In this document: piece by piece, positions 1 to 6,216 of the stretch | Numbering within the stretch: the first letter of the stretch is position 1 | How the letters are laid out: the number at the start of each line of letters is the position of its first letter | Source: an uncultured Pseudomonadota bacterium | Lineage (GTDB): Bacteria > Pseudomonadota > Gammaproteobacteria > Steroidobacterales > Steroidobacteraceae | Length of the DNA stretch: 13,852 bases | Reading direction: 5' to 3' | Assembly (NCBI GenBank): GCA_903910215.1 | Contig: CAIVYV010000231.1 | Coordinates: 1 to 13,852 of the forward strand | Notes under the pieces: model-generated | Seen by the model: only the letters and a program-made list of their open reading frames with translations | Databases searched by the model: none | Told to the model about the DNA's origin: nothing | Translations under genes and position numbers: made by a program

Positions 1-576
1 ACCTTCCTGCAGGTTGTCCATGAGCGCGCTGCGCTCGGCGGAGAACTCCTGCTCTACAACAGCGCGACGCGAGACGACGACATTGTTACGTTTCTGGTCG
101 AGCTTGATGACCTTGAACTCGAGCGGCTTGTTCTCGAGATACGCGGTGTCACGTACCGGACGCACATCGACGAGCGAACCCGGCAGGAACGCGCGGACGT
201 GCTCGATCTCGACTGTAAAGCCACCCTTCACGCGGCCCGTGATGATGCCGATGACGATCTCGCCGGCGTTGAAGGCTTCTTCGAGACGCGTCCAGGTGCG
301 GGCGCGCTTGGCCTTCTCGCGCGAGAGGCGGGTTTCACCCGTGCCGTCTTCGACCGAGTCGAGGGCCACTTCGACCATGTCGCCGGCCTTGACCTCGATC
401 TCACCGCGCTCATTCTTAAACTGCTCGACCGGAATGACGGCCTCGGACTTCAAACCGACGTTGACGATGACCATGTCATCGCCCACTTCGACGATCAGCC
501 CAGAGAGAATTTGTCCCGGGCGGATTCGCTGACTAGCGAGGCTCTGCTCGAACAGTTGCGCAAAACTTTCAGTCAT
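1..576 (-). CDS. rpsA: 30S ribosomal protein S1, N-terminal 192 codons (cut by window start)
   Basis: S1 is the large, multi-domain RNA-binding protein of the small ribosomal subunit that helps capture mRNAs with weak Shine-Dalgarno sequences. The reading frame on the minus strand is open from the ATG at 576 to the window edge and gives 192 residues. It starts MTESFAQLFEQSL and contains LKSEAVIP, FKNERGEIEV, LSREKAKR, KGGFTVE, RAFLPGSLVDVRPVRDT and FKVIKLDQKRNNVVVSRRAV. These match the first two S1 (OB-fold) domains of the enterobacterial protein nearly residue for residue; these two domains dock S1 on the ribosome. The remaining RNA-binding repeats lie outside the window. The gene is downstream of cmk, the usual proteobacterial arrangement. 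No Shine-Dalgarno sequence precedes the ATG and a hairpin lies just upstream, consistent with the autogenous control known for E. coli rpsA. Confidence 0.97.
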   Translation of the reverse strand, partial: MTESFAQLFEQSLASQRIRPGQILSGLIVEVGDDMVIVNVGLKSEAVIPVEQFKNERGEIEVKAGDMVEVALDSVEDGTGETRLSREKAKRARTWTRLEEAFNAGEIVIGIITGRVKGGFTVEIEHVRAFLPGSLVDVRPVRDTAYLENKPLEFKVIKLDQKRNNVVVSRRAVVEQEFSAERSALMDNLQEG

Positions 577-593
577 TGGTTGTTACTCGTAAT

Positions 594-612
594 GCGGTGA
601 AAACGTCACCGC
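594..612 (-). promoter_or_regulatory. Perfect hairpin in the rpsA leader, next to the start codon
   Basis: Read on the minus strand, GCGGTGA and TCACCGC form a perfect 7-base-pair stem around a 5-base loop (CGTTT). The stem ends 17 bases before the rpsA ATG. The bases between stem and ATG (ATTACGAGTAACAACCA) carry no Shine-Dalgarno sequence. In E. coli the rpsA leader folds into hairpins and S1 represses its own translation there; inferring the same role here is by analogy. No T-run follows the stem, so it is not an intrinsic terminator. Confidence 0.45.
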
Positions 613-718
613 GACGTCTGGCCCGAGCAGCCTTCATCCGATGGCCCACGGGAATTGCCGAACAAGACCACGCTTCCTTGCGCGATCACCCAAAACACGA
701 TCGAAGATTTTCAGGGGG

Positions 719-1420
719 TCAGCGCCACAAAGCGCGCTCGCGTCCGAGTTCGATCACCCGCTCGACGATGGCCTCGACGGTGACACCCGTGGAGTCGATC
801 ACGAACGCGTCGGACGCTGGCCGAAGTGGTGCCACGGCGCGGGTGGAATCGCGCTCGTCGCGTTCGGCTATCTCCCGCGAAAGGGCGGCGAGACTAACAC
901 CGGAATCCTTACCTTTCAACTGGTTATAGCGCCGCAGGGCCCTTTCCTCGGCACTGGCGGTGAGGAAAATCTTGAGCGGCGCTGACGGAAAAATCACCGT
1001 CCCCATGTCGCGCCCGTCAGCGATCAAGCCCGGCAACTCGGCGAAAGCGCGCTGCCGCTCGGTCAAGGCCGAACGCACCGCCGGCCAAGCGGCGACCCGC
1101 GAGGCCCCCTGCCCGGTCTGCTCGGCCCGCACCAGCGCCGTGACCTCAAGGCCGTCGAGCTGGATGCGTTCACCGCCGCTCGAGTCTGAGCCAAAGCGCA
1201 CCTTCATCCGGCTCGCGATCCGGCTGTGCCCGTCGACATCATCCGACTCGAGGCCTTCGGCTAGCCCTGCCACCGCGACCAGGCGATATAACGCCCCACT
1301 ATCGAGCAAGTGCCAGCCAATCCGGCTCGCCAGGCGTCGACAAACCGTACCCTTGCCGGAACCGGACGGGCCGTCGACGGCCACCACCGGTACCGGGATC
1401 GTGGTTACCGACGAGCTCAC
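719..1420 (-). CDS. cmk: Cytidylate kinase
   Basis: Transfers phosphate from ATP to CMP or dCMP in the cytoplasm, recycling pyrimidine nucleotides from RNA and lipid turnover. The 233-residue product is close to the roughly 225-residue family length. It has the P-loop GPSGSGKG at residues 17-24, the nucleoside-binding DSGALYR at 40-46, and DGRDMGT at about 135-141 followed by the FPSAPLKIFLTAS strand. I place the start at a GTG whose bases overlap the aroA TGA stop (GTGA), with GAGG a few bases upstream, which suggests translational coupling. An in-frame ATG at 1447 would add nine residues and a 31-base overlap with aroA; it is less likely because the extra residues resemble nothing in the family. 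Last gene before rpsA. Confidence 0.95.
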   Translation of the reverse strand: MSSSVTTIPVPVVAVDGPSGSGKGTVCRRLASRIGWHLLDSGALYRLVAVAGLAEGLESDDVDGHSRIASRMKVRFGSDSSGGERIQLDGLEVTALVRAEQTGQGASRVAAWPAVRSALTERQRAFAELPGLIADGRDMGTVIFPSAPLKIFLTASAEERALRRYNQLKGKDSGVSLAALSREIAERDERDSTRAVAPLRPASDAFVIDSTGVTVEAIVERVIELGRERALWR

Positions 1421-2733
1421 GCCACCTCGCGGAGGCGAAGTCCGCACGCACGCGCCAGAGCTGCAAAACCCGGGAAAGAGGTTGCCACGTTGGCGGTATC
1501 CTCGATCTCGATCGCGCCAGAGGCCCGCAGCGACGCCACGGCAAACGACATCGCGATACGGTGATCGCCGTGGCTTTCGATCCGCCCCGGCTGAAACACC
1601 GGACCGTTACCGCGGGCACCCGCGAGGCGCATCCCGTCCGGCAGGAGTTCGTGGGCAACGCCGAGCGCGTTCAATCCGGCGGACATGACGGCCAGCCGAT
1701 CGCTCTCCTTGACGCGCAGTTCCTCGGCACCCCGCAACACCGACTCACCCTCGGCACAGGCAGCGGCGATGAAGAAAACGGGAAACTCATCGATCGCCAG
1801 CGGCACCCATTCCGGGCGCACCTCGATACCGCGCAGCCGCGAAGGACGAATGATTAAATCGGCGGTCGGCTCAGGGCCGGCTGTTCGCAGATCCCGCACT
1901 TCGATATTCGCACCCATGGCGAGCAAGATATCGAGCAAGCCCGTACGGGTTGGGTTCATACCAACCCGTTCGAGATGTAACTCACCCTCACTCGCGAGGC
2001 AGCCTGCCACCATAAAAAAAGCCGCCGACGAAAAATCGGCAGGCACATCGACATGACAGCCCGCGAGCTTCGCCGGCGCACGAACCGTGACCGTGGCGCC
2101 CTCGCGCCGCAGATCGACGCCGAAGCCCTGCAGCATTCGCTCGGTGTGATCGCGCGTCGGTGCAGGCTCGGTGACTCGGGTTTCGCCACGCGCATACAAC
2201 CCGGCCAGTAAGACGGCCGACTTCACCTGCGCGCTCGCCACCGGCATGTCGAAATTGATTCCAGTCAGATCGCGCCCACCCCGAATCACCACGGGTGGCT
2301 TGCCTTCGCGCGTTTCGATCGAAGCACCCATTTGTCGTAGCGGTGCCGCTGCCCGTTCCATCGGGCGGCGCATCAACGAAGAGTCGCCGATTAGTGTCGA
2401 ATCAAATGACTGCCCAGACAGCAGACCCATGAACAGACGCATCGCGGTGCCCGCATTGCCCATATCGAGGGCTGCAGTGGTGCCGTGCAAGCCACGCAAA
2501 CCGACGCCTTCGATGCGGACGGAAGTCGCCGCCGGTCGCTCGATTTTGACGCCGAGAGTACTCAAAGCCTTGAGCGTCGCGAGACAATCTTCGCTCGCTA
2601 GAAATCCGTCGGCCGTCGTGATTCCCTCGGCGATGGCGCCCAACATCAACGCACGATGCGAAACCGATTTGTCACCAGGCACTCGAATGCGCCCTTCGAG
2701 ACGCGTCGCCGGTGAAACCGACCAACTGCTCAT
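1417..2733 (-). CDS. aroA: 3-phosphoshikimate 1-carboxyvinyltransferase (EPSP synthase), class II-like
   Basis: Joins phosphoenolpyruvate and shikimate 3-phosphate to form EPSP, the sixth step of the shikimate pathway to chorismate. The protein has 438 residues, a normal length. Visible motifs are PGDKSVSHR (residues 19-27, with the active-site lysine at 22), GNAGTAMR (92-99), IGDSSLMRRPM, SAQVK, RDHTE and NPTRT. GDKS, SAQxK, RxHxE and NxTR are the four signatures used to define class II EPSP synthases, whereas E. coli has the class I form PGSKS. However, position 95 is glycine, not the alanine of the glyphosate-tolerant CP4 enzyme. The ATG overlaps the pheA stop (ATGA), implying coupling to pheA, whose substrate comes from this pathway. 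In some pseudomonads the equivalent gene is fused to tyrA; here it stands alone and no tyrA is present. Confidence 0.97.
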   Translation of the reverse strand: MSSWSVSPATRLEGRIRVPGDKSVSHRALMLGAIAEGITTADGFLASEDCLATLKALSTLGVKIERPAATSVRIEGVGLRGLHGTTAALDMGNAGTAMRLFMGLLSGQSFDSTLIGDSSLMRRPMERAAAPLRQMGASIETREGKPPVVIRGGRDLTGINFDMPVASAQVKSAVLLAGLYARGETRVTEPAPTRDHTERMLQGFGVDLRREGATVTVRAPAKLAGCHVDVPADFSSAAFFMVAGCLASEGELHLERVGMNPTRTGLLDILLAMGANIEVRDLRTAGPEPTADLIIRPSRLRGIEVRPEWVPLAIDEFPVFFIAAACAEGESVLRGAEELRVKESDRLAVMSAGLNALGVAHELLPDGMRLAGARGNGPVFQPGRIESHGDHRIAMSFAVASLRASGAIEIEDTANVATSFPGFAALARACGLRLREVA

Positions 2734-3899
2734 AGCACCGCGCGGGGGTATGACCCGAGCACACGGAACAGCGACGCGCGCGATTTGAGACCCGCGAGCG
2801 CGCGCGCAACCGGCGCGTCGGACGCATGGCCCTCAAGATCGATGAAGAAAACATAGTCCCACTTGCGACGCTGCGACGGTCGCGACTCGATGCGCGTCAG
2901 GCTGACGCGATTTTTGGCCAGTGGCTCGAGCAGACGATGCAATGCACCCGGTGCCTCGGTGTGCCCAGTCGAGAGCAGCAAGGTCGTGCGATCGTTTCCA
3001 CTCGGACCAAACGTACGTCTGCCAATGACCAGAAAGCGAGTGGTGTTATCAGGCCGATCTTCGATGTCGGCGGAAAGGATCGAAAGATCGTACACCTCGG
3101 CCGCTGTTTCACCGGCGATGGCCGCCGTGCCCTTCTCATCACGAGCACGCCGCGCCGCCTCCGCGTTCGATGACTCCGCGATCAATTCGACCTCGGGCAA
3201 ATGCTCTTTAAGCCATTGCCGACATTGGGCAAGCGACTGCGGATGACTGCACACACGCTTGATCTCGCGCAGGGACTTCATGCGACCCATCAGGTTCTGG
3301 CGGATACGCAACTCGACTTCGCCACAGATCTGCAGTGGCGACGTCAAAAAACGATCGAGCGTGTGATTGACGCTACCTTCGGTCGAATTCTCGATGGGCA
3401 CCACGCCGAAGTCGGCATGCCCAGCCTCGACCTCGTGGAATACTTCATCGATGCTAGCGAGCGACAGCGCACGCGCCGAGTGGCCGAAATGCTTGTAGAC
3501 CGCAGTCTGCGAGAACGTGCCCTCGGGACCCAAGAAGCCGATCTTGAGTGGCTCCTCCTGCGCAAGACAGGCCGACATGATTTCGCGGAACAAGCGCACG
3601 ATCTCTTCGTCGCGCAGCGTGCCTTGACCACGCGCCGCTGCATTACGTTCGAGCGCCATACGCAGCACTTGCGACTCCCGCTCCGGACGATAGAAATCGA
3701 CCAATCGCCCCTGCTGACCCTTCGAGATGCCAACCTGACGCGCCAGGCGCGCACGTTCGTTGAGCAAGCCATGCAGATCGCGATCAACACGATCGATCTG
3801 CTCACGCAGCGATTCGATCATCCCTGCGCCTCCCTTGCCATCGGCCTTTCGCTTAGGCGCGGTACGAGCTGATTTTTGCGTCTTTTTCTTGGCGGCCAT
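2730..3899 (-). CDS. pheA: Bifunctional chorismate mutase / prephenate dehydratase (P-protein)
   Basis: Converts chorismate to prephenate and then to phenylpyruvate, the committed route to phenylalanine. The 389-residue product has, in order, a Lys/Ala-rich tail (1-26), an AroQ-type chorismate mutase domain (about 27-115, with IDRVDRDL, FYRPERE and LFREIMSACL), a prephenate dehydratase domain (about 118-293, with GPEGTFS, VVPIENSTEGSV and the catalytic TRF at 287-289), and a C-terminal ACT domain (about 305-385) with the phenylalanine-binding GAL (318-320) and ESRP (338-341) motifs. Feedback inhibition by phenylalanine is therefore expected. I chose the ATG at 3899, which has AGGTG six bases upstream. 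A second in-frame ATG at 3821 has a stronger GGGAGG upstream and would give 363 residues, closer to the length I recall for the Pseudomonas protein. A GTG at 3908 is unlikely. Starts 26 bases after serA. Confidence 0.96.
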   Translation of the reverse strand: MAAKKKTQKSARTAPKRKADGKGGAGMIESLREQIDRVDRDLHGLLNERARLARQVGISKGQQGRLVDFYRPERESQVLRMALERNAAARGQGTLRDEEIVRLFREIMSACLAQEEPLKIGFLGPEGTFSQTAVYKHFGHSARALSLASIDEVFHEVEAGHADFGVVPIENSTEGSVNHTLDRFLTSPLQICGEVELRIRQNLMGRMKSLREIKRVCSHPQSLAQCRQWLKEHLPEVELIAESSNAEAARRARDEKGTAAIAGETAAEVYDLSILSADIEDRPDNTTRFLVIGRRTFGPSGNDRTTLLLSTGHTEAPGALHRLLEPLAKNRVSLTRIESRPSQRRKWDYVFFIDLEGHASDAPVARALAGLKSRASLFRVLGSYPRAVL

Positions 3900-3925
3900 C
3901 GCCGGCACCTATCTGAGTTAAGCGG

Positions 3926-5095
3926 TTAGAGAGCTCGGGCCGAGAGTACGCCCTCGATCGCGCGAATGCGACCAAGCAGCGCCTCATCAACCGTGCCCTC
4001 GGTATCGATCAGCGTGTAGGCGTACTCACCGCGAGACTTGTTCAACAATTCGGCGATGTTGAGCCCGGCCGCGGCGAGCAAGGTCGAGACCTGGCCGACC
4101 ATATTGGGGACGTTACTATTGGCCACGGCGATACGACGCGTGCCCACCGGGCGCGGCATGGCGGCATCCGGGAAATTCACGCTGTGCCGAATATTGCCGT
4201 GCTCGAGATAGTCGCGGAGAGTGTCGGCGACCATCACCGCGCAGTTTTCCTCTGCTTCGCCCGTCGACGCACCAAGGTGCGGCAAGGTGATCACTCGCGC
4301 GTGGTCTTTGAGGGCGTTTTTCGGAAAGTCGCAAATATAGGCATGCAGACGATCAGCATCGAGCGCCGCGATGACTGCGGCATCGTCGACGATCGGCGCA
4401 CGCGAAAAATTGAGCAGCACGGCTTGCTCGGGCATCAACTGCAACCGCGTCGAATTCACGAGCGCACGGGTGCCCTCGACGAGCGGTACGTGCACGGTGA
4501 CAAACTGACTACGCGAGAACAGCTCATCCAATGAACGCGCCTGCTCGATCGACGCGGACAGCTGCCACGCACGCTGGACGGTGATATCCGGGTCGTAGCC
4601 GATGACGCGCATACCGAGACGCTCGGCCGCATTTGCCACTTCGACGCCGATCGCGCCAAGACCAATCACACCCAACGTGCGACCCGGCAGCTCGAAACCC
4701 GCGAACGATTTCTTGCCCTTCTCCGTCGCCTCGTCGATCGTCTTGTCGTCGCCGCTGAGGCCGCGCGCGAAATCCCAAGCCTGGCAGATATTGCGCGCCG
4801 CGAGAAACAGACTCGCAATCACCAATTCTTTGACCGCGTTCGAGTTAGCCCCCGGCGCGTTGAACACCGGAACGCCTCGCTTCGAAAGCGCGGCTACGGG
4901 TACGTTGTTCGTGCCGGCACCTGCACGTCCCACGGCGAGCACCGAGGGCGCAATCTCGACCGAATGTAGATCGGCCGAACGCAGCAGGATGGCGTCGGGA
5001 TTCACGAGCGAGGAAGCAATCTCGTAACGGTCGCGCGGGAAGCGTTCGAGGCCACGCACACTGATCTGGTTCAGCGTGAGGATTCGATAGCCCAT
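3926..5095 (-). CDS. serA: D-3-phosphoglycerate dehydrogenase-type oxidoreductase with C-terminal ACT domain
   Basis: Expected to oxidise 3-phosphoglycerate to 3-phosphohydroxypyruvate with NAD+, the first step of serine synthesis; the product is the substrate of SerC, encoded immediately upstream. The 389-residue protein has a D-2-hydroxyacid dehydrogenase fold: AVGRAGAGTNN (54-64), NAVKELV (86-92), the Rossmann motif GLGAIG (145-150) with GYDP, the catalytic arginine in NFSRAPIVDD (R232) and the catalytic histidine in LPHLGAST (H273). A C-terminal ACT domain (about 320-389) suggests control by serine or a related ligand. The usual DVFPTEP segment carrying the catalytic glutamate is replaced by a shorter DFPKNAL, so Asn occupies the glutamate position. 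The ATG at 5095 has GAGG five bases upstream, overlapping the serC stop (TGAGG). A longer frame reaching to 5266 would run through serC and is not real. Identity is supported by context as well as sequence. Confidence 0.9.
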   Translation of the reverse strand: MGYRILTLNQISVRGLERFPRDRYEIASSLVNPDAILLRSADLHSVEIAPSVLAVGRAGAGTNNVPVAALSKRGVPVFNAPGANSNAVKELVIASLFLAARNICQAWDFARGLSGDDKTIDEATEKGKKSFAGFELPGRTLGVIGLGAIGVEVANAAERLGMRVIGYDPDITVQRAWQLSASIEQARSLDELFSRSQFVTVHVPLVEGTRALVNSTRLQLMPEQAVLLNFSRAPIVDDAAVIAALDADRLHAYICDFPKNALKDHARVITLPHLGASTGEAEENCAVMVADTLRDYLEHGNIRHSVNFPDAAMPRPVGTRRIAVANSNVPNMVGQVSTLLAAAGLNIAELLNKSRGEYAYTLIDTEGTVDEALLGRIRAIEGVLSARAL

Positions 5096-5102
5096 GACGG
5101 CC

Positions 5103-6182
5103 TCAAGCGTGGCGCTGCTGGAAGTCTTGCATGAAGGCGACGAGCGCCTCGACCCCGGCGAGTGGCATGGCGTTGTAAATCGACGCACGCATGCCGCCGA
5201 CCGAGCGGTGACCTTCGAGATTCGCAAGTCCCGCTTTGGCCGCTTCCGCGCAGAAGCTTTTCTCAAGATCCGGATTCGGGATGGTGAACGGCACGTTCAT
5301 CCACGAGCGCGCATTCGGCGCCACGGGACTTTTGTAATAGCCCGATGAATCAATCGCACGATACAAGGTCTCGGCCTTGACGCGATTGCGCTCACCGATG
5401 ACGCTGAGTCCACCCTGACGCTTCAACCACTGGAACACCAGGCCGGCCATGTAAATACCGAAGGTCGGCGGCGTATTGAGCATCGAGCCTTCTTTGGCCA
5501 TCGCCGCGTAGTCCCAAATCGGCGGTGTACCCGCTCGCGCCTTGCCGATCAGATCATCGCGAACGATAACGACACACAGGCCCGACGGACCGATGTTCTT
5601 TTGTGCACCCGCATAGATGAGACCGAACTTCGCTACCTCGATCGGACGCGAAAGGATGGTCGATGACATATCCGCTACGAGCGGCACGTTGCCCGTTGCC
5701 GGCACGTAAGGGAACTCGACGCCACCGATGGTTTCGTTTGGCGTGTAGTGCACGTAGGCGGCATCGGCTGAGTAACTCAGTGCCGCCTCAGCGGGCACGG
5801 TCGAGTAGTTGGAAGCCGACTCATCCGCCAGCACTTCAACCTTGCAATAGCGCTTGGCCTCACCGATCGCCTTCTTGGACCAAGCGCCGGTGTTGATGTA
5901 TTGAGTGGTGGATTCGGACGTCGCCAAGTTCATCGGAATCGCCGTGAACTGACCGGTCGCACCGCCCTGTAAGAACAGCACCCGGTAGTTCGACGGGATC
6001 GCCATCAATTCGCGCAGATCAACTTCGGCCTGTTCGGCAACGGCGACGAACGCTTTGCTGCGATGGCTCACTTCCATCACGGACATGCCGCTGCCCTGCC
6101 AGTCGAGCATTTCGTTACGAGCCTGCTCGAGCACTTTGAGCGGCAACGTCGCCGGACCTGCCGCGAAATTGAATACGCGCAT
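5103..6182 (-). CDS. serC: Phosphoserine aminotransferase
   Basis: PLP-dependent transfer of the amino group from glutamate to 3-phosphohydroxypyruvate, giving phosphoserine; the same enzyme acts on 3-hydroxy-4-phosphohydroxythreonine-type substrates in vitamin B6 synthesis. The product has 359 residues, normal for the family. It begins MRVFNFAAGPATLP, has HRSKAF, the cofactor-binding QGGAT (72-76), NTGAWS, HYTPNETIGG, DMSST, and the Schiff-base lysine at position 195 in YAGAQKNIGPSG. The C-terminal GHRSVGGMRASIYNA segment is also typical. It begins 34 bases after the gyrA stop and ends seven bases before serA, so the two serine enzymes are made in consecutive order from one message. Only a weak purine-rich element precedes the ATG (GGGTTAGTCACG). 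Confidence 0.98.
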   Translation of the reverse strand: MRVFNFAAGPATLPLKVLEQARNEMLDWQGSGMSVMEVSHRSKAFVAVAEQAEVDLRELMAIPSNYRVLFLQGGATGQFTAIPMNLATSESTTQYINTGAWSKKAIGEAKRYCKVEVLADESASNYSTVPAEAALSYSADAAYVHYTPNETIGGVEFPYVPATGNVPLVADMSSTILSRPIEVAKFGLIYAGAQKNIGPSGLCVVIVRDDLIGKARAGTPPIWDYAAMAKEGSMLNTPPTFGIYMAGLVFQWLKRQGGLSVIGERNRVKAETLYRAIDSSGYYKSPVAPNARSWMNVPFTIPNPDLEKSFCAEAAKAGLANLEGHRSVGGMRASIYNAMPLAGVEALVAFMQDFQQRHA

Positions 6183-6216
6183 CGTGACTAACCCCGTTTA
6201 TGAAACCCGCGAACGA

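Noticed and set aside
14..532. 172-codon plus-strand open frame opposite rpsA
   Set aside because: The minus strand encodes S1 almost residue for residue like E. coli; the plus frame is Ser/Thr/Arg-rich shadow sequence.
594..612. The rpsA leader hairpin as an intrinsic terminator of cmk
   Set aside because: The stem is not followed by a T-run on the minus strand, and it sits only 17 bases before the rpsA start codon.
3201..3872. 223-codon plus-strand open frame inside pheA
   Set aside because: Antisense to the prephenate dehydratase and mutase domains; no recognisable domain and no ribosome binding site of note.
5096..5266. Fifty-seven-residue N-terminal extension of SerA
   Set aside because: It overlaps the conserved end of serC; ATG 5095 has its own GAGG and gives a normal N-terminus.
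6183..6216. Terminator or promoter between gyrA and serC
   Set aside because: Only a 4-bp GTTT/AAAC palindrome is present and no T-run or promoter pair is visible in these 34 bases.
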